Shown: positions 55,627 through 64,000 of the stretch, piece by piece | How the letters are laid out: every line of letters starts with the position of its first letter | How positions within the stretch are numbered: position 1 is the first letter of the stretch | NCBI GenBank assembly: GCA_030323885.1 | Contig: CM059193.1 | Coordinates: 94,542,852-94,606,851 of the forward strand | Source of the DNA: Branchipolynoe longqiensis | Taxonomy: Eukaryota > Annelida > Polychaeta > Phyllodocida > Polynoidae | Direction: 5' to 3' | Length of the DNA: 64,000 bases | The notes under the pieces: generated by a model | What the model was told of the DNA's origin: nothing | Seen by the model: the letters and a program-made list of their open reading frames with translations, nothing else | Database searches by the model: none | Position numbers and translations under genes: made by a program

Positions 55627-55968
55627 TGGTTGGTTGTTGTTTTACGACCTAGCAACATCTATGGTCATATCAGGACGGGTACCAACTTGTAACAGTGCAC
55701 ATTCATGGCAACTTTATAGTGCTGCACCACTGGGAAACCAGGCTGCTGGTACCATGACCCAATATCCTACACAGTCACATTTTCCTGATAATGTGCCAAC
55801 CAGTCCTTGCCCTATCCTAATAATGCCGAGCGCCTGGCTAGGAAGCGTCAAGTATCAATGCTTAAGTCATTGGTTTGACACGACCAGAGTTCAAACCTGT
55901 GGGTTAGAATCCCACGATCTCCCAACGCGGGAGACGGACGCTCAACTCATTCGGACATCCCGTCTTGT
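55627..55968 (-). mobile_element. SINE1 copy
   Basis: Full length, tail (GTTGTTTTACGACCTAGCAA) to head (CATTCGGACATCCCGTC). Confidence 0.9.
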
Positions 55969-56063
55969 GGCGCTGGAGAGCGCGTTGTTTGAGGAGAGTT
56001 CAGTAAGTGGGCCAGCTCTCCTGCTTTATTTCTTTGTTCGGCTTGGTGAACTGTGTAGCTTAA

Positions 56064-56423
56064 AGTTGCATAGTCTGATGGTTTCGGGGTTCTGTCGCTT
56101 TTCTGAGATAATTATATTAGATCGATTGTTATAACCTACTTTAACTTACTTTGAAGTAACTTTTATTTTAAATCGACAACTTCTGAGATATTTGAAGCGG
56201 AAATGTGTAAAATTAGTTTAGGCAAGCACACCAAACCTCTGACACCACAAGCTTCAGCTTTAACAGGTTCTATTAAATCGAGTGAGTGTCCCTTTATATC
56301 TGACGACAAATGTGGTGGTAAATGTTTGATAAGTGCACCAGTGTCTAAGTTAAATATGTAGAATCAAATCTAGCTAATTGTTTTGGTGTTGAAAATTTGA
56401 TTCTCTAATCGGACAATGCAGCT
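56064..56423 (-). mobile_element. TTAA-MITE copy
   Basis: 360 bp with left terminus AGTTGCATAGTCTGATGG and right CGGACAATGCAGCT. Flanks are TTAA (56060-56063) and TCAA (56424-56427, one change). Confidence 0.9.
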
Positions 56424-56440
56424 TCAAGCAGCGACCCACG

Positions 56441-56626
56441 TTAGCAGGTATCCCTGTGACCACCCACCGTGGTGCCTGTACCGCCGGCAGGGGGCGTGTA
56501 GAAGGTGAGCTGCTCATCAGCGAGCAGCGTGAGGTATTGTCTGGGTGAGCACCTGCAGGCACCAGCCACATTGTGAGTAGGAGGCCCCGTGCCAGATACA
56601 CGAACAAGCGCCCCTAAATCAGCACC
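56441..56626 (-). CDS. Coding-like segment, copy B of an inverted duplication
   Basis: Minus-strand partner of 53611-53754: GADLGALVRVSGTGPPTHNV, CSPRQYLTLLADEQLTFYTP, then PAGGTGTTVGGHRDTC and a TAA at 56441-56443. Differences from copy A include silent and conservative changes (Val to Leu, Ser to Ala). The stop lies about 20 bp from a TTAA-MITE. Confidence 0.35.
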   Translation of the reverse strand, partial: GADLGALVRVSGTGPPTHNVAGACRCSPRQYLTLLADEQLTFYTPPAGGTGTTVGGHRDTC

Positions 56627-56645
56627 CACCACCACGACCAACCGT

Positions 56646-56950
56646 GTCTGGTTGGTTGTTGGGAGTTTTACATCCTGGCAACATCTAAGGTCAGATACTA
56701 ATAATGCCAAGTGCCTGTCTAGGGAGCGGCAAGAATCAATTTTTAAGGTTGGTTGCTTGTTGGAGTTTTATGTCCTCGCAACATCAAATACCATATCAGG
56801 ACAGGTACCGACTTGTGACAGTGCGCACTCATGGTGACTTTATAGTGCGGCTCCACTGGGTGACCAGGCCACTAGAATGACCCGATATACCACTCAGTCA
56901 CATTATCCTGACACTGAGCTAACCAGTCATTGCCATATCCTAATAATTAG
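56646..56950 (-). mobile_element. SINE1 fragments
   Basis: The internally deleted SINE1 (56646-56740), then a head-truncated SINE1 (56748-56950; GGAGTTTTATGTCCTCGCAA ... CATATCCTAATAAT). 56951-57315 is unique, with a GGA-triplet stretch near 57094-57108. Confidence 0.8.
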
Positions 56951-57315
56951 TTAGGATGTGTAATATGCTGTTCCCTCGTTTTTAAAATGTACATTCAAAA
57001 TTAAACAATTTACTTCAGTTGAACAGCGCCGATAGAACTAGGGTGTCGGTTCTTAGTAAATCACCCAGCTGCTTGGTACTATACAGGGGGGGCTGGAGGA
57101 GGAGGAGGAGTGGTGCTGTTGTTATTGATGATAGAAGAGGCCCGTTGTTGGGGTGAGATACCACGTGACCCCACAGCTCCATCGCCTCCTGTTACTACCA
57201 ATTAACCGACGCGAACTCTAAAAATACAACCCGAGCTAGGCTCTTTGATTCAACCCACTCAGCAAGCCGAGAACCACCAAAGGTTCGAACAGAACTTCAT
57301 TGTTCTCGTATTCAG

Positions 57316-57495
57316 GGATGAAAGTGGTCTCCGGAAAGAAATGAGGAAAGCAAGCCGGGATTATTACACCGACGGCGAATTTCCACGAAAACAGGGATTT
57401 TCCCACATAGGATTAGCACTATTAAGGAATCGCGGGGGGAAATGCCGGAAGTCAAGTTTCAACTATCCTTGCTGTGCCTATATTATTATCGCCCA
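57316..57495. repeat. Dispersed repeat R4, left part
   Basis: GGGATGAAAGTGGTCTCCGG ... GGAATCGCGG ... TATTATCGCCCA, matching 58300-58440. Interrupted at CCCA by the fold-back element that follows. Confidence 0.7.
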
Positions 57496-58245
57496 GGGGC
57501 CGTATGCACCAATCGGGGTTAGGGCCTTAACCGCAGTTTGGCTAGCTCCACACGGTTAAATGTGAGAAATTGGTATGCACCAATCGGTGCCAGCGCTAAC
57601 CGCCGACCGTAGCCTAGGCTAAGCTAAACCATTTTCAAATCAGGTTTTACTGCTAGCCGAGGCGGTTAGTGTGCATGTGTGGCTCTCAATCTATTGAATG
57701 CGATCATATTTAACAGAATTACATATGCAATAAGTGACATTTTATCAATTTAACCCTAAATGCGAAGCGTTATTAAGGCTACTGCCGCATTGGCGGCGAT
57801 AATAATAGTTATATTTTCGAATCGACGAATGTAAAGTAAACAAATCGCCGCCGCATCGACGTCGCTTTCCATACTGGCGGCGGCGGCGGTTTGTTTACTG
57901 TACGTTCGCATATTCGAAAATATAACTATTAATATCGCCGCCAATGCGGCGTTAGCCTTAATAACGCTTCGAATTTAGGGTTAAATTGATAAAATTTCAC
58001 TTATTACGTATGTAATTCTGTTAAATATGATCGCATTCAATAGATTTGAGCCAAATATATGGGTAGAAACGCAGAGGGAATTCCCAAATCTATAAATAAA
58101 CTCACGGTTAGCTATCCGCAGTGGCTAAAACATTGGTGCATACCGATTCACACATTTGTCAAACCCCCCGCTACCCTGAGGTAGCTATCCGCGGCTAGTG
58201 CCTTAACTCCGGCTAAGCCTAACCCCGATTCATGCATACGGCCCC
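57496..58245. mobile_element. Fold-back element with near-perfect internal palindrome
   Basis: 750 bp with outer inverted termini GGGGCCGTATGCACCAATCG/GGGTTAGG. Inside, two arms of ~175-185 bp (about 57682-57868 and 57883-58056) are almost exact reverse complements around a ~15-20-bp loop. Comparison with the paralogous uninterrupted R4 (GCCCATATCTAAC at 58432) indicates a CA (or CCA) target duplication. No coding sequence. Confidence 0.88.
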
Positions 58246-58760
58246 CATACCTAACTCATTCTTGTTTGCACTTTACGTTCTAGTAACATCTCAGCTAATC
58301 AGGGATGAAAGTGATCTCCGGGAAAAAAAGCGGAAATGCGGAAATTCTCCCATAGGTTTAGCATTGTCAGGGAATCGCGGAAAAATCCCGGAAGTCAGGT
58401 GTCAACTAGCCTTGTTGTGATTGTATTATCGCCCATATCTAACAGCTTCTTGCTTAGGTTTGATGTTCTAACTACATCTAAGGTCATATAAGAACGGGAT
58501 TCGAACCACCGAACTGATGTCATATGCATCCCTTCTTTTGGAATTTTGTTTAACCGTAATCGCTGGATATAAGAAATCCCGGAAATCCGCGAAACCGCGG
58601 AGGTCTTTCATCTCTGGCTAATATAAGAATGGGATTCGAACCAACCAATTTTGCCATATACAACCTGATTCCTTAGCATTTAGCTTAACATTAATCGGTG
58701 AATATAAAAAATCGCGGAAATGCGCGAAATCGCAGAGATCTTTCATCTCTGATTATTTTC
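58246..58760. repeat. Dispersed repeat R4, further copies
   Basis: Contains R4 (58300-58440), SINE1-like tail pieces (TTTACGTTCTAGTAACATCT near 58271, CATCTAAGGTCATATAAGAA near 58476), and two inverted motifs (GGAGGTCTTTCATCTCTG, GAGATCTTTCATCTCTG). 58761-59065 is unique with a (TCC)n stretch at 58876-58912. Confidence 0.6.
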
Positions 58761-59065
58761 ACAGTAGTAACACGCGAGTTGGCTTTGATGTAGCAGGTTT
58801 ATTTTGAGTGCAGGTTTGTTAGTAAGACACGACACTAGCTGGAGTAAAAAGGTGTGCAGTACATGCAGGTCCCCCCTTCTCCTCCTCCTCCTCCTCCTCC
58901 CTCTCCTCCTCTGCTTACTGCACTAACAGACACACCCACTAATTCCGCACCCAGTTCGTGGTTATGGTACACACATGCACTTAACTTCCTGTTTGATACC
59001 CATCCACGCAAACAGCACCCGGCATCCAAGTCTCGTCTCCCTCCGACACAGCATCAATTAAGCTA

Positions 59066-60018
59066 GTTTGTTTGGGTTTTACATCCTCACAACATCTTAG
59101 TAGATGTCAAAGTGAGCAGATCTCAATCAATCAATAGTTCCGTCCTCTAGTCGAGGGTTGGATGCAATGGTTCTCCACTTGTCCCGATGGTGTGCTGTTC
59201 TGATAGACTGTGAATAATTCAAGCCTGTCCACTGTGAAATATTTGTAAACCATGATGTTCTTGGTCTCCCTCTCCCTCTGCTGCCATTCACCTTCCCTTC
59301 CAACAATGTACAGTATATTGAACTCTGACGAATGATGTGGCCAAAATAAATAAGTTTCTTTGTCTGTATAGTGGCAAACAAGCGTTTCTTATTTTTAATT
59401 TTTCTGAGAACTTCTTTGTTGGTGATCTTCTTTGTCCATGATATTTTCATCATCCTTCGATAAGTCCACATCTCAAATGCTGCTAAACGTTTGTACATTT
59501 TCTTAGAGATTGTCCATGTCTCTGCCCCATACATTAGAGTAGACCACACATAACACTGAAGAATACGCTTCCTTGTTTGTATTAATATCTTACTTGATGT
59601 TAACACTCTATACATTTTGGAGAATGTTGTTCGGGCTATTGTTATCCTTCTTTTAATTTCTTCCTCACATCTCCCATCATTTGTAATCTTTTGTCCGAGA
59701 TATATGAATTCGGATACTTGTTCTATGTTTGTGCCATCTATGGTTATATTGACATTTGGTTTATCTGTCTTTTTACTTATAACCATTGTTTTGGTCTTCC
59801 TGGCATTCATCTTCATGTTGAATAGTATTCCAGCTTTATTGATTCTATTCACTATATCTTGTAGGTTTTTCTCACTGTCTGCTAGTATTACACTGTCATC
59901 GGCATATCTAAGATTGTTGACGTTCATGCCACCTATTGTCACTCCCTTGCAATCTTCAATGTGTCTGAAAATCATCTCTGTGTACAGGTTAAAAAGACAT
60001 GGTGACAATACACACATA
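59066..60018 (-). pseudogene. Non-LTR retrotransposon, 5'-truncated, RT C-terminal half
   Basis: Minus-strand frame ending at 59127 encodes the second half of a reverse transcriptase. It begins at CVLSPCLFNLYTEMIF (about 60014), with the catalytic YADD in LRYADDSVILADS. The thumb-like part follows (SEFIYLGQKITNDGR, LMYGAETWTISKKM) and then a C-terminal GRGRPRTSWFTNISQW. The residues before CVLSP and the endonuclease are missing, so the copy is 5'-truncated. The C-terminal layout suggests an RTE-like clade, not certain. After the stop, a ~60-bp 3' region ends in AAGATGTTGTGAGGATGTAA, resembling the SINE1 tail. Not functional as it stands. Confidence 0.9.
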
Positions 60019-60114
60019 TCAACATGGCGCAGTGTAGGAGGCTCCGTAAAAATAGTGTGGATTACTAATGAAACCACAGTGCTAATTACAAGGAAAGTGC
60101 ACAAAGGCATAGCC

Positions 60115-60560
60115 CTAAGCACTAAGACCAACAGAAATGATGCAAATGATGCATTAGTAGGATAATAAGGAGGAAATCCTAACAAAAGAACACGTACCGG
60201 AGCGGACGTTGATCGATCGGCGGGCGAAAATACAGCAGGAGCTGTGAGAGCTGAATACGACGTGTAGCACTAAGACCAACAGAAATGATGCTAATGATGC
60301 ATTAGTAGGATAATAAGGAGGAAATCCTAACAAAAGAAAACGTACCGGAGAGGACGTTGATTGATCAGCGGGCGAAAATACGATGTGTAGCATCGCACAC
60401 GTGCGTATCCAGTCACTATAGTGTCAGTGTCACATCGGCGTGAAACGGCGGGCGAAAATACAGCAGGCGCTGTGAGAGCTGAATACAACGTGTAGCATCG
60501 CACATGTGCGTATCCAGTCACTATAGTGTCAGTGCCACATCCACGTGAAACGTCCAAGTT
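60115..60560. repeat. Local tandem duplications
   Basis: AGCACTAAGACCAACAGAAA recurs with a ~152-bp offset. CGTGCGTATCCAGTCACTAT and GGCGGGCGAAAATAC recur ~108 bp apart. Function unknown. Confidence 0.75.
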
Positions 60561-61081
60561 ATGTGCGAATAAGAACACTACCGTGATGTAAGTGGCTCCT
60601 GCCAAACATCTCTCCATTTGGCAATGGTCGCCATTACAAAGAACAATGGCGGCATTGTTCTAATGATGTTACGACAAATTGTAATTAACCTGTAAATCAG
60701 TTAATATTCAATCAAAAGTTCTAAAAACTTGATGTATGTGAATGCTAACATTACCTATACCAACGTATCCATTCAAAAACGATACTAACCTGGTTGGTTT
60801 AGTAGTTAATGTAGAAAAACTGCTGGAGCTACTCAACAAAGGTCCTCCCGTTGTGAGTAGATTATGCTAATTGCTGGACCCAAATGTGCTTCCTTCTTCC
60901 TGGACTATGAGTAGCCAGAGCGTAGTACCGAGGTAAACAAAATATATATACCTATCTGGCTGGGCATACAAATAACACATTACACAATAGCACCCTCCCC
61001 TGCTGTATATATCGGAATATTTTACAAGGTGACACATGGGGGACGCCAGATTATCACTGAGATAATTGATGTCTGCCCACC
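60561..61081. other. Unique DNA
   Basis: No repeat family recognised. A 93-codon minus-strand frame (61148-60867) is cysteine-rich but has no supporting signal. Confidence 0.4.
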
Positions 61082-61135
61082 ATGGCAGACACACCAGTTT
61101 ACATGGCATCGCGCATGCGTCACAGAAGTGGCCAG
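61082..61135 (+). CDS. Weak candidate first coding exon
   Basis: ATG in an excellent context (GCCCACCATGG) opens 18 codons (MADTPVYMASRMRHRSGQ) ending at CAG|GTGATG, a mediocre donor. An NRF1-like GCGCATGCGT lies within (61111-61120). Protein not recognised. Confidence 0.22.
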
Positions 61136-61220
61136 GTGATGCATGCATGTATAATCAACTTCTCCCTGCTAGGACTCCCATCAAATCTATATATTGACAA
61201 GGCTCACAACAGTGGGTTAA

Positions 61221-61290
61221 AGTTGCATAGTCCGATGGCGTTTGAAGTTGTGCCTTATTCTTTAGATAAATATATCAAACTGATCATTAG
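61221..61290 (-). mobile_element. TTAA-MITE fragment
   Basis: TTAA at 61217-61220, then terminus AGTTGCATAGTCCGATGG; lost after ~70 bp. Confidence 0.75.
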
Positions 61291-62348
61291 CCCGGAGTAA
61301 TTTCGATGAAAACCTGCTAATTTCGGACAATTTGAGCTGAAAGTAGGTACCGGCAGCACCCATTAAAAATCCAGGAATGGTGCTTTTTTCATCAATATTC
61401 ACATGCTTGTAACTATTTCTGTATGTATATGATTTAGATGAAATTACATAACATAGAACATCAACATATGTTCTATCCGATAGTGTTGTTGGATAGAATA
61501 TAGAGTAAGTTTGTATTTAAGTAAACTCCATTTGTATGATGAGTGTATTTAGTGAATATTCCTTCATTACTGATGTAAATGAAAATGACTGCGAAAACAG
61601 GGTATTTTAATGGGCTCGCGCTTCCTTGCACTACCTCGTAGAAAGTCAAGAATGGTATCAGAAGAAGCGCAATGACCTCAGCTTTCTAACCATATAGGTT
61701 TGCCTAGGTCAAAAAGGTCAATTTCTGCAATTTAAATAATTTAGAAAGTTTAAAGCCCATCTACTGAATTAAAAAATATTTTAAACCTAGTAAGATTTGG
61801 TATGGATAGACAGACAATTTAATTACCTTTCCAATGATACCAATCTTACTATAGTGCCAGGTAGTCCAAGGAGCCGCAGGCAGAATATTGACACCAACCT
61901 GTTTGGGCCTTTGCTGACCATACTAGTTTCACAATGATGACACCCATGTAGAAACATGTATTTGACATTGATGTCTATTGACTTATATCACAAGATATAT
62001 AATCTAATATTGTACCAAGTTTGGGGAAGATCCAACCATTGCTTTAGGTACAGTGAATATTTAAAGATTTATTTTAATCAATATTGTTGGTTTCAGACAC
62101 TTTTAATCTGTATTTGCAATCAAAATACAGCTTTTCATATTTTTAGTTAAAATCTTTGGTATAGCTAATATGCATTAGTTCCATCTGATATGTGTGCAAC
62201 ATTTGAAGGAGATCCAACTATTAGATGAGCCACAGTGAGTGTTCAGAGCTTGATGAACAAATTTATATTTTTGATTTTGTACACTTTTCTTTTATATATG
62301 CAATCAAAATGCACATTTTGTATTTCTAGATAGAATTTTAAAACGATA
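61291..62348. other. AT-rich DNA with a diverged duplication
   Basis: Sequence at ~61990-62160 and ~62170-62340 aligns loosely (GGAAGATCCAACCATT against GGAGATCCAACTATT; GCAATCAAAATACA against GCAATCAAAATGCA). No gene seen. Confidence 0.45.
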
Positions 62349-62848
62349 NNNNNNNNNNNNNNNNNNNNNNNNNNNNNNNNNNNNNNNNNNNNNNNNNNNN
62401 NNNNNNNNNNNNNNNNNNNNNNNNNNNNNNNNNNNNNNNNNNNNNNNNNNNNNNNNNNNNNNNNNNNNNNNNNNNNNNNNNNNNNNNNNNNNNNNNNNNN
62501 NNNNNNNNNNNNNNNNNNNNNNNNNNNNNNNNNNNNNNNNNNNNNNNNNNNNNNNNNNNNNNNNNNNNNNNNNNNNNNNNNNNNNNNNNNNNNNNNNNNN
62601 NNNNNNNNNNNNNNNNNNNNNNNNNNNNNNNNNNNNNNNNNNNNNNNNNNNNNNNNNNNNNNNNNNNNNNNNNNNNNNNNNNNNNNNNNNNNNNNNNNNN
62701 NNNNNNNNNNNNNNNNNNNNNNNNNNNNNNNNNNNNNNNNNNNNNNNNNNNNNNNNNNNNNNNNNNNNNNNNNNNNNNNNNNNNNNNNNNNNNNNNNNNN
62801 NNNNNNNNNNNNNNNNNNNNNNNNNNNNNNNNNNNNNNNNNNNNNNNN
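62349..62848. other. Assembly gap (500 N)
   Basis: Exactly 500 N; it removes the 5' part of the LINE that follows. Confidence 0.99.
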
Positions 62849-63486
62849 TTTAATGACATGTATAACACCGGATATATTCCATCAGACTTAAGAAAATCTA
62901 TATTTATTGCCCTTCCTAAGAAATCAAAAGCGGTGGAATGCTCGGATTTCAGAACAATAAGCTTCATGAGCCATGTTATTAAAGCTTTACTCAAAATACT
63001 ACTAGAAAGGATTTAAAAAAAAATGTATCGAGAGGTATCAGAAGAGCAATTTGAATTCAGACCAAACAGTGGAACAAGGGAAGCCATTTTTAACATGAGA
63101 ACAATAATTGAGAGACACCTAGAAGTAGATAAGGATATATACATATGTTATATAGACTACGCTAAAGCATTTGACAAAGTACATCATAAGAAACTCATAG
63201 AAGCTCTACAAAAAATTGGTCTAGATGGTAAGGACTGTGGCCAACCTCTACTGGGAACAGTATGCTGCTGTAAGAATTGGAGACTCATTGACACCAGAAG
63301 TGAAGATCAAATGTGGAGTGCGACAAGGATGTGTTCTATCACCTAGTCTTTTCAACATTTATACGGAAATGATTTTCAGAGAAATAGATGACATCATAGG
63401 AATAAATGTTGGAGGTGGAAATATCAATAACACAAGATACGCAGACGAAACAGCACTGCTAGCCTTAACGTCAAATCGACTACAAG
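62849..63486 (+). pseudogene. Non-LTR retrotransposon RT, broken copy
   Basis: Reverse transcriptase fingers and palm of the same type as 59066-60018. In order: LRKSIFIALPKKSKAVECSD, an in-frame TAA at 63014-63016, EEQFEFRPNSGTREAIFNMR, the motif-A region ICYIDYAKAFDKVHHKKLIE, a frameshift near 63228, GVRQGCVLSPSLFNIYTEMI, and motif C as YADE rather than YADD. The stop, frameshift and lost catalytic Asp make it non-functional. It ends where another LINE has inserted. Confidence 0.9.
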
Positions 63487-63709
63487 ATTTGATTTGATTT
63501 GATTGGTGGTTGCTTTACGCCGTGACGGCAGCATAGGCCATATTCACGGCGAGAAATGTTTGTTTTTGTTCAAACCATCGCTTTTACATGTAAAAGCATA
63601 CAATCAATTTTGTGTCAATGGACACTCATGAATTTTGAAAACTCACAATCATATAGCTAAATAAAAGTCTAATGATAGTATTATTCACTGATGAAATTTG
63701 TTTAAAAAC
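63487..63709 (-). mobile_element. 3' region and tail of the inserted LINE
   Basis: On the minus strand, ~200 bp after the stop codon ends in a hairpin (CGCCGTGA ... TCACGGCG), TAAAGCAACC and an (AATC)n tail seen as GATTTGATTTGATTTGATT at 63487-63505. Confidence 0.8.
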
Positions 63710-64000
63710 CTATATGAGTTGGTACAAACCAGCTGCCCTCAAAAAGGCTAAAATGTTTTCTTGTTTTACTTTAGTAAAAAGGTCATGCATGTTGTTTGCA
63801 GTGTAAAATTGTTGGCGCAGGGCCATGAAATCCACACAGTTTAATAAAATGTGTTTTAATGTCAGTGGGGACTGACATCCAATACATTCAGGGGGAGGCT
63901 CCCCCTTGAGCAGAAAAACGTGTGTTAGCCACGAGTGGCCAATATGGCATCTTGTTAAAACAACCTGGTCGTGTCGCCCTTCCAGGCGACTCTGCGGCAG
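63710..64000 (-). CDS. I/Nimb-like LINE, ORF2 C-terminus (cut by window edge)
   Basis: Minus-strand frame open from the window edge to TAG at 63710-63712. It reads LTRCHIGHSWLTHVFLLKGE, PPPECIGCQSPLTLKHILLN, CVDFMALRQQF and ends AFLRAAGLYQLI. The CX2C-X7-H-X4-C knuckle after 'GEPPPEC' is typical of the C-terminus of I/Nimb/Jockey-type LINE proteins. The copy looks intact as far as seen; RT and endonuclease would lie beyond 64000. Confidence 0.8.
   Translation of the reverse strand: MPQSRLEGRHDQVVLTRCHIGHSWLTHVFLLKGEPPPECIGCQSPLTLKHILLNCVDFMALRQQFYTANNMHDLFTKVKQENILAFLRAAGLYQLI

Noticed and set aside
57755..57950. GCC/GGC triplet stretch as an expanding trinucleotide repeat
   Set aside because: Only a few triplets, located at the loop of the fold-back element's palindrome.

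Overview
The window is eukaryotic, repeat-dominated DNA, most probably from a mollusc and perhaps a gastropod. The taxonomic hint comes from its transposons. A tRNA-headed SINE (copies near 1.7, 12 and 20.7 kb) has the layout I know from mollusc genomes. The right edge carries the C-terminus of an I/Nimb-like LINE whose 3' tail resembles the hairpin tails of mollusc SINEs. There is no operon, rRNA gene, intact multi-exon gene or intact tRNA gene. Two gaps of exactly 500 N (6933-7432 and 62349-62848) mark scaffold joins of unknown true size.

By my boundaries about 40% of the window is tandem repeat, in roughly 20 arrays that mostly share no sequence. The largest are a 138-bp satellite (3703-6932), a 64-bp satellite (7433-10583), a 58-bp array (15815-17275), a 77-bp array (18388-20372), a 15/30-bp array (22681-24300), a 76-bp array (31891-34160), a 28-bp array (34655-37370, interrupted), a 22-bp array (40853-42462) and a 14-17-bp array (47487-49245). 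The longest open reading frames lie inside these arrays. They are open only because the monomers lack stop codons, so I do not treat them as genes.

Between the arrays lie interspersed elements, many nested in each other. SINE1 has a Ser/Leu-type tRNA head and about 25 copies, several with exact target-site duplications. SINE2 is the mollusc-type family. There are also a tRNA-like cassette amplified at three loci, a MITE family with TTAA target sites, a pogo/mariner-like MITE with TA targets, and large fold-back elements at 30.7-31.8, 34.9-35.6 and 57.5-58.2 kb. Three LINE fragments lie at the right end, and one has inserted into another.

Real host coding signal is sparse. The best candidates are short exon-like stretches with splice signals: 1457-1623 (+, terminal), 29107-29213 (-, internal) and 25536-25589 (+, first exon with an NRF1-like motif upstream). 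Weaker ones lie near 21.1-21.5, 42.5, 47.4, 49.7 and 61.1 kb, and a coding-like segment is duplicated in inverted orientation at 53.6 and 56.5 kb. None could be named. The window probably represents introns and intergenic heterochromatin-like DNA with a few exons. I found no coherent new multi-gene system. The most informative signals are the SINE/LINE tail relationships, insertions with visible empty sites, and a motif shared by two adjacent opposite arrays.
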